Of a DNA stretch of 64,000 bases, positions 26,665 to 35,206 are shown one piece after another. Source of the stretch: an uncultured Spirochaetales bacterium (GTDB lineage: Bacteria; Spirochaetota; Spirochaetia; Sphaerochaetales; Sphaerochaetaceae); the NCBI GenBank assembly GCA_944392695.1, contig CALXXN010000002.1, positions 1-64,000 of the forward strand, written 5' to 3'. Both the position numbers and the translations under genes were made by a program. The notes under the pieces are model-generated. The model saw only the letters and a list, made by a program, of their open reading frames with translations. It did not search any database and was not told the DNA's origin. Numbering within the stretch: position 1 is the stretch's first letter; the number at the start of each line of letters is the position of its first letter.

Positions 26665-26832
26665 ATGGCTTACAAGATCACAGACACATGCGTCGCTTGC
26701 GGCACCTGCGCTGGCGAGTGCCCAGTCGGAGCTATCTCCGAAGGCGAGATCTACTCAATCGACGCTGACAAGTGCATCGATTGCGGAACCTGCTCGAGCG
26801 TCTGCCCGACTGGTGCCATCGAAGAGGCCTGA
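26665..26832 (+). CDS. 2[4Fe-4S] ferredoxin
   Basis: A 55-residue bacterial-type ferredoxin with two cluster motifs, [12 protein letters not shown] and [12 protein letters not shown], each C-x2-C-x2-C-x3-CP. It carries low-potential electrons in anaerobic metabolism. AAGGAG lies at a good distance from ATG 26665. It has its own promoter and a strong terminator, so it is a single-gene transcript, probably highly expressed. Confidence 0.95.
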   Translation: MAYKITDTCVACGTCAGECPVGAISEGEIYSIDADKCIDCGTCSSVCPTGAIEEA

Positions 26833-26851
26833 ACGGCCTTCTGCAGATGAG

Positions 26852-26879
26852 GCTGTCTCCGCAAGGAGGCAGCTTTTTT
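26852..26879 (+). terminator. Intrinsic terminator of the ferredoxin gene
   Basis: Gctgtctcc-gcaa-ggaggcagc (one G-U pair) followed by a run of T. Confidence 0.9.
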
Positions 26880-26886
26880 GTACCCA

Positions 26887-27381
26887 ATGCTCACCTTCTC
26901 ACTGATCGCACTGCCCACACTCTACCTGGTCTTCATGAGTGACAGGCTGCCTACGGCAAGCAGCCATGTCCTCCTGTACCTCACACTCTCATCACTCCTG
27001 GGTCTTGTCATCGGCGACCTTGCTCCTGCCTGCATCATCGCATTGGCTGTGACAATACTCACCGCACTGGTCAGGAAGACCCGCCAGCTTGCAGGAAAGG
27101 CCCTGCCCATCCTGCTGCTGGCATCGTCTGTTTGTCATATCGGAATATCAAGATGGCTTGCCTTGGCCTGTGCCCTCCTCTGCATCCCAGCCTTCTTCAA
27201 CAAGACCTGGAGGAGATGGGCGGCAAGGGTGCAAGGAGCCGCACTGCTGTCTGTGCAAGTGTGCATAATGTACCACCTGGCGTTGCCAGTCGGAGTGTTG
27301 TCCACAGTGACGCTCTCCTTGGTCGGACACCTGCTCGAACCCGTCAAGGAGAGATTGCAAGCTCCTGCCGAGGAAGGCTAG
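26887..27381 (+). CDS. Small polytopic membrane protein of unknown function
   Basis: About 164 residues with roughly five hydrophobic segments (for example LTFSLIALPTLYLVFM, LYLTLSSLLGLVIGDL, ACIIALAVTILTALV). No family is recognised. The arrangement resembles YhhN/TMEM86-type proteins only in general character. The ATG is 8 bases past the T run of the ferredoxin terminator and has no ribosome-binding site, so the start is doubtful. It ends 10 bases before xseA and is probably co-transcribed with it. Confidence 0.6.
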   Translation: MLTFSLIALPTLYLVFMSDRLPTASSHVLLYLTLSSLLGLVIGDLAPACIIALAVTILTALVRKTRQLAGKALPILLLASSVCHIGISRWLALACALLCIPAFFNKTWRRWAARVQGAALLSVQVCIMYHLALPVGVLSTVTLSLVGHLLEPVKERLQAPAEEG

Positions 27382-27391
27382 AATCCTCTCC

Positions 27392-28795
27392 ATGGATGGA
27401 CTGGAGATGGAAGGCGCCCTCTCGAAGAACGCCTTCAGCGTCAGTGAGATCACAAGCCTGATCCGGGGGATACTCAGGGAAGGCTTCCATAGTTTGTCAG
27501 TACGCGGTGAAGTGTCCGGCTTCAGGACGGCAACCAGTGGACACTGGTACTTCACGCTCAAGGACGAGAAGGCCCAGCTGTCAGTCGTCATGTTCCGAAG
27601 CGCCAATGCCATACTGCCATTCAGGCCTGCTGACGGGGATGTCGTCGAGGTCACTGGGGATATCGACGTATATGAAGCGCGTGGAACCTACCAGCTGATC
27701 GCCCACACGATGAGGCAGGGCGGGCTTGGTGAGATCCTGGCACGCTTGCAGAAGAGGAAGGAATACTACCAGTCGCTTGGCTGGTTCGACGCCGAGGGCA
27801 AGCCGCAGCTGCCCAGGTTGCCGGGCAACATTGGAATCGTCACAGCCCCCACGGGAGCCGCCATACGCGACATGCTGGACACGACAGCCCGCCGCGCCCC
27901 CTGGGTGGATATCAGCATCTACCCCACCCTCGTACAAGGCGCCGAAGCCCCAGCGGCCATAGCCGCCGCCATCGCCCAGGCTGATGAGCTGGGACTGTGC
28001 GATGTCCTGATCGTCGGGCGTGGAGGTGGCAGCATGGAGGATCTCCTGCCCTTCAGCGACGACATGGTCGTCAAGGCCATACATGAGTGTTCCATACCTG
28101 TCGTCTCAGCGGTCGGCCATGAAGTCGACTGGGCACTCTCGGACTACGTCGCCTCACGTCGCGCGATAACCCCGACAGATGCCGCCATGATAGTCACAGA
28201 AGGCTGGTTCCAGGTACGTCAGGCCCTGCCCCAGCTGATGGAGGACGCACGTCAGGCCCTGCTGCGCCGCGAGGAGCGCTCCCGGGCCGCCCTGCCGGGA
28301 CAGGGCATCCTCAAGGCCCTTATGCTCTCGCACCTATCCAAGGTCAGCCCCTACAGCAGGGATGCCGCAGAGGGCATCATGCGGCGCCGCCTGGACAGTG
28401 CGACGCTGCGTCTGTCCTACGCCTTCGAAGGTGCTTCCGAGGCCATGGGACGCAAGGCGGAGGATGCAGGGACGGAGATCTCCCGATTGATGGATGAGGC
28501 CACAAGGCACATGCAACAGGTACTGATGGAAAAAGCCACCAAGCTGCAAGGCCGGGACAGGGACCTGCTTATGAGGCAGCGCCTGAGCTCCTATGAGAAG
28601 CGCCTCGCCGCACTCTCGGCCTCGCTCGAGGCCCTGGATCCAGGTGCCGTGCTCTCACGTGGTTATGCAATCGTGAGTGATGTTGATGGACATGTCGTCA
28701 AGGATGCCGGCAAGCTGGCACCTGGCGCTGAAGTGGATATAAGACTTGCACAGGGCAGCCTGGCTGCCAAGGTCATAGGAGGAAGGAATAAATGA
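27392..28795 (+). CDS. xseA: Exodeoxyribonuclease VII large subunit
   Basis: A 467-residue protein: an OB-fold single-strand-DNA binding domain (SLSVRGEVSGFRTATSGHWYF), the catalytic core with the family motif VLIVGRGGGSMEDL and SAVGHEVDW, and a long C-terminal coiled coil. With several XseB subunits it degrades single-stranded DNA to oligonucleotides. The stop overlaps the xseB ATG. Confidence 0.95.
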   Translation: MDGLEMEGALSKNAFSVSEITSLIRGILREGFHSLSVRGEVSGFRTATSGHWYFTLKDEKAQLSVVMFRSANAILPFRPADGDVVEVTGDIDVYEARGTYQLIAHTMRQGGLGEILARLQKRKEYYQSLGWFDAEGKPQLPRLPGNIGIVTAPTGAAIRDMLDTTARRAPWVDISIYPTLVQGAEAPAAIAAAIAQADELGLCDVLIVGRGGGSMEDLLPFSDDMVVKAIHECSIPVVSAVGHEVDWALSDYVASRRAITPTDAAMIVTEGWFQVRQALPQLMEDARQALLRREERSRAALPGQGILKALMLSHLSKVSPYSRDAAEGIMRRRLDSATLRLSYAFEGASEAMGRKAEDAGTEISRLMDEATRHMQQVLMEKATKLQGRDRDLLMRQRLSSYEKRLAALSASLEALDPGAVLSRGYAIVSDVDGHVVKDAGKLAPGAEVDIRLAQGSLAAKVIGGRNK

Positions 28796-28989
28796 GTTTT
28801 GAAAGCGAACTCAAGCATCTCGAGGAGCTGACAGCCAAGCTCAAGAGCGAGGACACGGGTCTCGAGGAGAGCCTGAAGCTCTATGAGGAGGCGAGCGCCC
28901 TGGAGAAGAAGCTCACCAAGACGCTCGATGAGGTCAGGAGGCGCGTGGAGAGCGTCTCCGCAGATGGCTCTGTCGAGGAGATCGACTGA
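28792..28989 (+). CDS. xseB: Exodeoxyribonuclease VII small subunit
   Basis: A 65-residue two-helix protein with the family pattern FESELKHLEELTAKLKSEDT ... LEESLKLYEEA. Overlaps xseA by 4 bases (ATGA), the usual arrangement. GGAGG is in the xseA 3' end. Confidence 0.93.
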   Translation: MSFESELKHLEELTAKLKSEDTGLEESLKLYEEASALEKKLTKTLDEVRRRVESVSADGSVEEID

Positions 28990-28990
28990 T

Positions 28991-29686
28991 TCAAAGCGTG
29001 ATCGTCACATAGGATCCATCACTTGGATCCGTGAAGCTGATTCCAACCGCTTCAAGGCCGAAGCTCTGGCTTTCGGGTCCTCCGTAACGTGTATCACCAA
29101 GGAGGGGATGTCCGGACCAGGCGAGATGCGCCCTGACCTGGTGGCGGAAGCCACGGGTCAGCGTGCAGATGACACTCTCAGGGCTCTCGGCCTCTGTCTG
29201 TGTAGTGTAAAGCGTGGGAGACGTGTTCTTCGCCTTCGGATCCAGGGTGGGCCTCACCGAGGCACCTTTTGGGCCGTAGGAGCGGAAGTAGGAATTGATC
29301 AGCCCACACTCGTTCACAACATCATGATATGGATACTCTGGAAAACCCTCAGGCAGTCTTGCAGGCCCAGGAGGGAAGATGGCCCTGTACTGTTTGACGA
29401 TTCCATCCCGCTTCTGCTCTGCTGAAAGCAGGTCATAAGCCTCCTGGTCCAAGGCGAAGAGGACCAGGCCCCGTGTCGGGGTGTCCAGGCGGTGGACCAG
29501 CCCCCCTTCCCTTACAAGACGCCCCTGGGGGACCATCACGCGGGGTTCCTCAAGACGGAGCACATTGACAAGACAGGGCTCCTCTGGATCGTCACTCAGT
29601 GGCGCACAGGGAAGCCCTGATGGCTTGTCGACAACGAGCACGCGCTCGTTCGACCATATGGTCCTAATCGCGGTCTGCCGCGGCAT
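28991..29686 (-). CDS. RluA family pseudouridine synthase
   Basis: A 231-residue enzyme with the RluA catalytic motif GGLVHRLDTPTRGL (catalytic Asp in HRLD) and a typical C-terminal RGFRHQVRAHLAW. There is no S4 domain. It isomerises uridine in rRNA or tRNA; which site cannot be told. GAGGATTT precedes the ATG, which lies inside the 3' end of the Bax-inhibitor-1 gene (23-base overlap), so they share a transcript. Confidence 0.88.
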   Translation of the reverse strand: MPRQTAIRTIWSNERVLVVDKPSGLPCAPLSDDPEEPCLVNVLRLEEPRVMVPQGRLVREGGLVHRLDTPTRGLVLFALDQEAYDLLSAEQKRDGIVKQYRAIFPPGPARLPEGFPEYPYHDVVNECGLINSYFRSYGPKGASVRPTLDPKAKNTSPTLYTTQTEAESPESVICTLTRGFRHQVRAHLAWSGHPLLGDTRYGGPESQSFGLEAVGISFTDPSDGSYVTITL

Positions 29687-30377
29687 AAATCCTCAGGATG
29701 TAGAGGAAGATGTTCAGGAAGTCGAGGTAGAGGTCAAGGGCACCGATGATGCCGAGTTTGATGTGCTCCTCCTTCGTCATCTCCGCACCATACTCCCTGT
29801 TCATGGCGACGATGCGCTTGGTGTCCCAGGCGGTGAGGCCTGTGAAGACCACGACTCCGACAACCGAGATGATCATGTCAAGAACCGTCGATCCTATGAA
29901 GAGGTTGACCAGTCCTGCGATGATCAGGCCCCACAGCCCCATGACCAGGTAGCTGGACCAGGAGGTCATGTCACGCTTTGAGACCGTGGCGTAGACACTC
30001 ATTCCAACGAACATCAGCGCTGTCGTCAGGAAGGCCTTCCAGATCACGGCATCAGTGTATGCCAGGAAGATTGATGAAAGGCTGAGGCCCATCAGGGCTG
30101 AATAGCCAAGGAAGGTCAGCGTCGCCGCCCCTGTCGAGAAGCGCTCGACACGGCTGGAGAGTATGAAGACCAGGGCGAACTGCGCAACCAGGAGCAGGAT
30201 GCTTCCTGCTGGATTGAGCAGTACGAGGCGTATGACCGTCTCGCTTGTCGATGCGGCGAAAGCCACAAGGGCTGTCACCAAGAGGCCAAGTGACATATGG
30301 AGGTAGACATTGCGCAGCAGCGTGTTCTCCCTCTTCTGTGTATTGGCCAGTACTCTTATGTTCGTGTTCTCTGTCAT
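29664..30377 (-). CDS. Bax inhibitor-1/YccA family membrane protein
   Basis: A 237-residue protein with seven hydrophobic segments and the BI-1 C-terminal features (VFTGLTAWDTKRI, then LGIIGALDLYLDFLNIFLYIL). Known members are pH-sensitive calcium leak channels or interact with FtsH. GAGGAA precedes the ATG. Confidence 0.9.
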   Translation of the reverse strand: MTENTNIRVLANTQKRENTLLRNVYLHMSLGLLVTALVAFAASTSETVIRLVLLNPAGSILLLVAQFALVFILSSRVERFSTGAATLTFLGYSALMGLSLSSIFLAYTDAVIWKAFLTTALMFVGMSVYATVSKRDMTSWSSYLVMGLWGLIIAGLVNLFIGSTVLDMIISVVGVVVFTGLTAWDTKRIVAMNREYGAEMTKEEHIKLGIIGALDLYLDFLNIFLYILRIYAAADRD

Positions 30378-30404
30378 AAGCTTTCCTCGTGATCACTCCC
30401 CTTA

Positions 30405-30432
30405 AAGATAGCTGATTGTCAAATCAAGTCAA
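30405..30432 (-). promoter_or_regulatory. Promoter of the Bax-inhibitor-1/pseudouridine synthase pair
   Basis: Minus strand: -35 TTGACT (30427-30432), 16-base spacer, -10 TATCTT (30405-30410). Confidence 0.6.
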
Positions 30433-30505
30433 CACATTGGTACGTTCTGATGCATTAAACAACCTCATAACAGGCTCACACCCCTGTTCTAGCGGCTCCA
30501 CAAGC

Positions 30506-32479
30506 CTACAAGACAAACCCGATCCTGCGCTCTTCCTTCTTCCTTTCAGGTTCTAAAAAATCATCTGCGAGCAGGGTCTTGATCTCATCAATGCCGGGTG
30601 ATGGTTGATGGATGAGCCTTGATGCCTGACGCAGCCTCGCCTGCTCAAAGAGATTCCTCGCAAAACGGCCGTTACCGAAACCAGGTTCCTGGGAGGCATG
30701 CTCGAAAATACGCCTCAACTTAGGCTCTGCCGCATCATCAAGCACCATCTTGGATTCAGAGACGAAGAGGCGGAGGATGTCCATGAGTTCATCCACTGTG
30801 TAATCCTTGAAATGCACATGGAAGCTGATGCGGCTCCTCAGTCCTGGGTTCTTCGCAAGGAAACGCTCCATCTCATCCGGGTAGCCTGCGAATATGACGA
30901 CAACAGAATCGCGATGGTTCTCCATCTCCTGGACAATCGTGTTTATGGCTTCATCACCATAAAGCCCATTCCTCTCTTCGACAAGGGAATAAGCCTCGTC
31001 GATGAAGAGCACCCCGCCATCAGCCTTCTCGAAGAACTCCTTCACAAGAGGTGCCGTACCACCAAGGTACTTGCTCACGATGTCCTTGCGCCCTACCTCG
31101 ACAAACTTTCCCTTTGGAAGGATTCCATTCTCCTTCATGATGGCGGCATAAAGGCGGGCGCATGTCGTCTTAGCCGTACCTGGATTCCCTGTGAAGACCA
31201 TGTGCCTTGTCATACCATCCAATTTGACACCTGCCTTTTCATAGAGCACTTCCGCCTTGGCATAGTCGACAGCCTCAAGGATCACACGGCGCACTTCATC
31301 AAGGCCAATCATCTTTGACAGCTTCTCATAAGCGCTGCCCCCGGCATCCTTGGCTTCCAAGGGCAGCTGGCATGGCAGATCCGCATAAGATGTGAAGACA
31401 TCCTTGCATAGATGCCGCATATACCAGGAAGAGTAAAGATCCCGGACCTCACCCATTGAATAGGCAGATGCATTAATGACGCTTTCAAGAGAAGATTCCA
31501 TTACGAGACCATCCTCCGCGCCTAGTCGTCTCACATAGGCCAGGGCCTCATCCCTCAGCAGGGCCTTCTCCTTGAGTTCGACGAAGGTGATACCATCCAA
31601 AAGGGAGTGCAGGTACTTCCATCCCCGCTCTGACTTCCTGGAGTACTCGATGATGAAAAGAATCTTCCTCTGCTTCTCCTTGATCAAAGGTGCGAAGTGG
31701 CCAAGAGTACCATCAGAATCAGACAGGTAATCGGAACCAGGCCCACTTCTCGGGAGCTTCAGCACGACAGCACCAAAGCTTTGCCTGTCAATGAACCCTG
31801 CCAAGTCTCCTGCATCCAGGTATGTCATGTCTTCAGGGCACACTTCCCACACCCTGGCAAGGAGCAGGCGTTTCTTCACAAGCAGGCTTGAAATCAAGAG
31901 ATTCCTGACCTCACTGCGTTCGACTGTATCTTCAATGTTTATCACATAGTGGACAGGATTACCCATGAATGTGTCGACCGGGCAGTCATAAATCCTGCCA
32001 AGCTCTTCCACCAGGCCTTGCACGTTGGGGAAAGATGCTACTTGCCTGATGGCCGCATCCTTGTCAGGAGGGCCCTCCTTCAAGAGGCTTTCCTTGATGT
32101 CGCTTCTGTAGAACTGGCAACGGGAGAGACCTTTGGTGAAAGGATCCTGTGCCTTGTTAGCCCAAGGATCCGCATCCTCCACAAGTTCGAAGTACTCTCC
32201 AAGTGTGATTTCCGTCACAGTCGAGAGATCGTATTGTATCCCAAAACCTTTGGACAACAGGACTACCACATACTCAGGCATGAGTGAGAGATCGTTGACC
32301 TCTAGACAGCAATGCAATCGATTTGGCCTCAGGACAGAAAGAAGTGTGAGGAAGGCCCTCTCACCCAAGTCATGATTGACAGACAGGAGCACACCAGGGG
32401 TTTTCTCCTTGACCTCCTTCTTGGATAAGCCCTTTTTGTCATGCCCCTTGGGGGCGGTGTTGAATTGGTAGTATCGCAT
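30506..32479 (-). CDS. CbxX/CfxQ (SpoVK)-type AAA ATPase
   Basis: A 657-residue protein. The C-terminal third is a complete CbxX-type AAA domain: Walker A GNPGTAKT (431-438), Walker B LFIDEA (491-496), then FAGYPDEMERFLAKNPGLRSR with the arginine finger. The N-terminal ~400 residues have no clear family match; the stretch ~215-330 looks like a degenerate second ATPase fold without a P-loop. The best-known members are Rubisco activases and sporulation SpoVK; this one is neither by context. It is divergent from a WYL regulator and toxin-like gene, suggesting a stress or defence chaperone. GGAGGATTTAC precedes the ATG. Confidence 0.85.
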   Translation of the reverse strand: MRYYQFNTAPKGHDKKGLSKKEVKEKTPGVLLSVNHDLGERAFLTLLSVLRPNRLHCCLEVNDLSLMPEYVVVLLSKGFGIQYDLSTVTEITLGEYFELVEDADPWANKAQDPFTKGLSRCQFYRSDIKESLLKEGPPDKDAAIRQVASFPNVQGLVEELGRIYDCPVDTFMGNPVHYVINIEDTVERSEVRNLLISSLLVKKRLLLARVWEVCPEDMTYLDAGDLAGFIDRQSFGAVVLKLPRSGPGSDYLSDSDGTLGHFAPLIKEKQRKILFIIEYSRKSERGWKYLHSLLDGITFVELKEKALLRDEALAYVRRLGAEDGLVMESSLESVINASAYSMGEVRDLYSSWYMRHLCKDVFTSYADLPCQLPLEAKDAGGSAYEKLSKMIGLDEVRRVILEAVDYAKAEVLYEKAGVKLDGMTRHMVFTGNPGTAKTTCARLYAAIMKENGILPKGKFVEVGRKDIVSKYLGGTAPLVKEFFEKADGGVLFIDEAYSLVEERNGLYGDEAINTIVQEMENHRDSVVVIFAGYPDEMERFLAKNPGLRSRISFHVHFKDYTVDELMDILRLFVSESKMVLDDAAEPKLRRIFEHASQEPGFGNGRFARNLFEQARLRQASRLIHQPSPGIDEIKTLLADDFLEPERKKEERRIGFVL

Positions 32480-32501
32480 GTAAATCCTCCATCACAGGAG
32501 C

Positions 32502-32512
32502 CATGCTATAAT
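32502..32512 (+). promoter_or_regulatory. Extended -10 promoter of the WYL-Doc pair
   Basis: Tgctataat is an extended -10 (TGn-TATAAT at 32507-32512); no good -35 is seen. It lies in the 70-base gap between two divergent genes and overlaps the likely promoter of the AAA gene. Confidence 0.5.
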
Positions 32513-32549
32513 CCAGGACTGAAGATTCTGTTCATAGGAAACCAACAAA

Positions 32550-33635
32550 ATGAAGGACTATTTGGACGAATACATCATAGCCACACGACTCATACACCGT
32601 CCACAGGGAGCGAGCATCGAGGAGCTCTCAAAGGCGCTGGACAAGACGCCACGAGCGGTCTTCACCATACTCAACCAGCTGGACTCGATGATGTTCCCCA
32701 TCTACGACAGCCCGGATCCAGACAATCCGAAGAAGAAACGCTATCACTCAGAAGGCACCTTTGCGGAATACCTCCCCTCACTCAGCTTCAGCGAAGAGGA
32801 GAAGGCTGTATTCAACTACCTTGTCAACTCATCGGAGAACATCCCCGCCATGCAAGTCGAGGCACGGCGACTGCTCAACAAGATCCGGCTGATGGCGGCT
32901 GAACGAGGTGCCTTGATCGAGAATGGCAATAGGAAGCCTGTCTCCATCATCAGTGCAAGGGCCCAGGTTAAGGCAGTCGACGGGCTGAAGCTTACCCGCA
33001 TAACAGGGGAAATCCTTGATGCCATCAGGGAAAAGAAGTGGGTGACATTTAGATACAAGGGCGTCATGAGTGACACAGCATATAGCTATCAGGTCTTCCC
33101 CATCGTCATCTTCACACACAAGGGTGACTGTTATCTCTACATAAGGAACAAACGTGGCAAACTAAAGGTCCTGGCCCTTGAGAGGATCCTGTATATTGAA
33201 AACACATACCTTGACACCATCCCCACAGGCGATGAAGACATCTACAAGCTTCTTGACGACCCCTTTGGATTCATGTCAGACATGGAGGAGACCGAGGTCG
33301 TCCTGGTGGTTGATGCCGACCAGGCACCCTTTGAAAAGGCGATGAACTGGCCTGGGTCGGTCAAGCTCACCGACAACGCAGATGGAAGCCTGACCATCAG
33401 GGCAAGGACCCACTCCTGTTTCGACCTGATGCGCTGGATCCTCGCCCGCACCCCACATATCAAGATCATATCACCTGACTGGATCCGTGAAGATGCCATA
33501 CAGGCGATGAGGTATGGTATCGAGGCGAACACTTTTCCAGAAGCAATGGACACCGGCAATCCAGAAGACATCGTGGACGTCGCTGGACATATACTCGAAG
33601 AACACCTGGAAGCCTTCAAGGAGCTTGCTAGATGA
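32550..33635 (+). CDS. WYL-domain transcriptional regulator 1
   Basis: A 361-residue regulator: an N-terminal winged helix (IEELSKALDKTPRAVFTILNQLD), a WYL domain (~150-240; KKWVTFRYKG ... YSYQVFPIVIFTHKGDCYLYI) and a C-terminal WCX-like domain (SFDLMRWIL-type motif CFDLMRWILARTP). WYL domains sense ligands, and many such regulators control defence genes. Its stop overlaps the doc start (ATGA). It probably controls itself, doc and perhaps the divergent AAA gene. Confidence 0.88.
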   Translation: MKDYLDEYIIATRLIHRPQGASIEELSKALDKTPRAVFTILNQLDSMMFPIYDSPDPDNPKKKRYHSEGTFAEYLPSLSFSEEEKAVFNYLVNSSENIPAMQVEARRLLNKIRLMAAERGALIENGNRKPVSIISARAQVKAVDGLKLTRITGEILDAIREKKWVTFRYKGVMSDTAYSYQVFPIVIFTHKGDCYLYIRNKRGKLKVLALERILYIENTYLDTIPTGDEDIYKLLDDPFGFMSDMEETEVVLVVDADQAPFEKAMNWPGSVKLTDNADGSLTIRARTHSCFDLMRWILARTPHIKIISPDWIREDAIQAMRYGIEANTFPEAMDTGNPEDIVDVAGHILEEHLEAFKELAR

Positions 33636-34036
33636 TCCGTCCAAGTGAAGAACAAGTCATAGCGATCTACAAGTTATTGGTGGAAAAGACAGGCGGGACC
33701 TTTGGACTGAGGGACGAAGGGCTCCTTGACTCAGCCCTGAACTCAGCCTTCCAGACCTTTGGAGGAGAAGAACTCTATCCCACGCTAGAGGAGAAAGCCG
33801 CCCGCCTGGCCTGCTCCCTTGTCTCCAACCACGCCTTTGTCGATGGCAACAAGCGCATAGGTGTGCTTGTGATGCTGAGCTTCCTCTGCGTCAACGGAAT
33901 CGAGACAAGATGCACAGATGAAGAACTCATCAAACTGGGCCTTGGGCTTGCCGCAGGAGAAGTATCCTACGATGAATTGCTGAGCTGGATCACAATCACG
34001 AAGGTTGAGCATCATACAGTGCAGCCATCGCCTTGA
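33632..34036 (+). CDS. Doc-type Fic-domain toxin
   Basis: A 134-residue protein with the Doc signature HAFVDGNKR (67-75), i.e. H-x-F-x-D/E-G-N-K-R. Doc from P1 phosphorylates EF-Tu and stops translation. The usual partner Phd is absent: the gene just upstream, co-translated by a 4-base overlap, is the WYL regulator. The catalytic motif appears intact. It converges with, and overlaps by 41 bases, the second WYL gene. Confidence 0.88.
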   Translation: MIRPSEEQVIAIYKLLVEKTGGTFGLRDEGLLDSALNSAFQTFGGEELYPTLEEKAARLACSLVSNHAFVDGNKRIGVLVMLSFLCVNGIETRCTDEELIKLGLGLAAGEVSYDELLSWITITKVEHHTVQPSP

Positions 34037-34973
34037 CATCTCCAGCTATTTCAGCCCTCAATGAAGCAGGTTCAATGACCTCGGCTGCCGTACCCAGTGA
34101 AAGCACCCATCGCTTCAACCAGTACCTGCCATGTGTCCTGACAGTGAAGAGCCATCCATCTCCGTCCTCTAAGATGCTGACGCTATCAGGCCAGGCCTTC
34201 TCCTTCTCATAACACCCCTGATCCCAATCAATCCGGACGACAGCAGTGAATGGCTCTTCCTCTCTCACTATTCCAAAAGGATCTGAAAATATTGGCTCAA
34301 TGTCGATTTCTGGCTCTGGCCTTTTCTTGTCAGGAACCTGCAAGGGCTTGAGCATGCTCTCTATACGTGGCACGGAAATCGTATAACAACGAGAGCCATC
34401 CTTATTCATGACAAAGCAATAGACACCACCACTGAACATGAAGCACTTCAGAGGCCATACCAAACGCTTTTCACCATTGTACTTGATATACAGGCTCCGC
34501 TTCTTATCCTGTGCTTGAAGCAACTTGAGCAAGTTATCCGCATTCTTCATGGCGAAATAAGAACCACTTCCTATCGGTTTGACAGTCATGGCACCTATTA
34601 GTGACTGAAGCCTCGAAATGAAGTCATCGCCTGCTGCACCAACAAGTGGTGACAGGTTGCCAAGGCTTTCCAACATGAACGAGAGAAGAAGCCTGTCGTC
34701 ATCAGAGAGGACATTCTGGATGAACCGGCGCCGGAACCTATCCCATGATCCACTGTCGATACGATGTACGACCTCCCTGTTCGACACTCCCCGTCGCTCA
34801 TCCGACTCTGATACCAAGAGATCAAAGTGTTTTCCCAGGTTCTGGAAGTCTGCGTACACGCTGGATCGTGAAGTGTAAACATCCTCATACTTCCTGATGA
34901 TTTCATTGACCGTGGCACCCTGCCCGGATGCGAGACAGGATGCCAAGTCCAGCAAGTGAAGGAAATCAGTCAT
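33996..34973 (-). CDS. WYL-domain transcriptional regulator 2
   Basis: A 325-residue regulator with an N-terminal helix-turn-helix (ATVNEIIRKYEDVYTSRSSVYADFQNL), a central WYL-like region (KRSLYIKYNGEKRLVWPLKCFMFSGGVYCFVM) and a C-terminal WCX-like part (HGRYWLKRWVLSLG). It is the last gene of the DUF262 operon and overlaps the 77-residue gene by 4 bases, so it is made together with the system it probably regulates. Confidence 0.82.
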   Translation of the reverse strand: MTDFLHLLDLASCLASGQGATVNEIIRKYEDVYTSRSSVYADFQNLGKHFDLLVSESDERRGVSNREVVHRIDSGSWDRFRRRFIQNVLSDDDRLLLSFMLESLGNLSPLVGAAGDDFISRLQSLIGAMTVKPIGSGSYFAMKNADNLLKLLQAQDKKRSLYIKYNGEKRLVWPLKCFMFSGGVYCFVMNKDGSRCYTISVPRIESMLKPLQVPDKKRPEPEIDIEPIFSDPFGIVREEEPFTAVVRIDWDQGCYEKEKAWPDSVSILEDGDGWLFTVRTHGRYWLKRWVLSLGTAAEVIEPASLRAEIAGDVKAMAALYDAQPS

Positions 34974-35203
34974 CTAGACCTCAGATGGAAGCTCTGCCCT
35001 GTCTTGGAATAGAAGAGGCCCTTCTCGCATCTGGCAAGAATCTCATCACTTCCATCCATGAGTTCTTGGAAATCACCCATCGATGAATTGGCAATACCCC
35101 AGATATGCCAAGACAGCCCCTTGTTCGTCGAATACTGCAGCTCCCGGGGTTTGGCAGGATTGATACGGTACAACCTGCCCTTGTAATTCAACATCGTAGC
35201 CAT
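34970..35203 (-). CDS. 77-residue mini-protein with Asp-box-like motifs
   Basis: Not recognised as a named family. Two short motifs of BNR/Asp-box type (S-x-D/N-x-G-x-x-W/F) are visible: LQYSTNKGLSWHI (23-35) and LFYSKTGQSFHL (63-74). Such motifs normally mark turns in beta-propellers, so this may be a single small beta-sheet module. It has GGAGG 7-8 bases before its ATG, inside the end of the upstream DUF262 gene, and overlaps the WYL gene by 4 bases. Being locked in the operon, it is likely a part of the system (partner or sensor); this is inference. Confidence 0.75.
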   Translation of the reverse strand: MATMLNYKGRLYRINPAKPRELQYSTNKGLSWHIWGIANSSMGDFQELMDGSDEILARCEKGLFYSKTGQSFHLRSR

Positions 35204-35206
35204 AAA

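Noticed and set aside
28883-29425. 180-codon plus-strand frame after xseA
   Set aside because: Overlaps xseB out of frame and then runs antisense to the pseudouridine synthase gene.
33632-34036. Phd-Doc toxin-antitoxin pair
   Set aside because: Doc is clear, but no Phd-like gene is found on either side; calling it a standard pair would be wrong.
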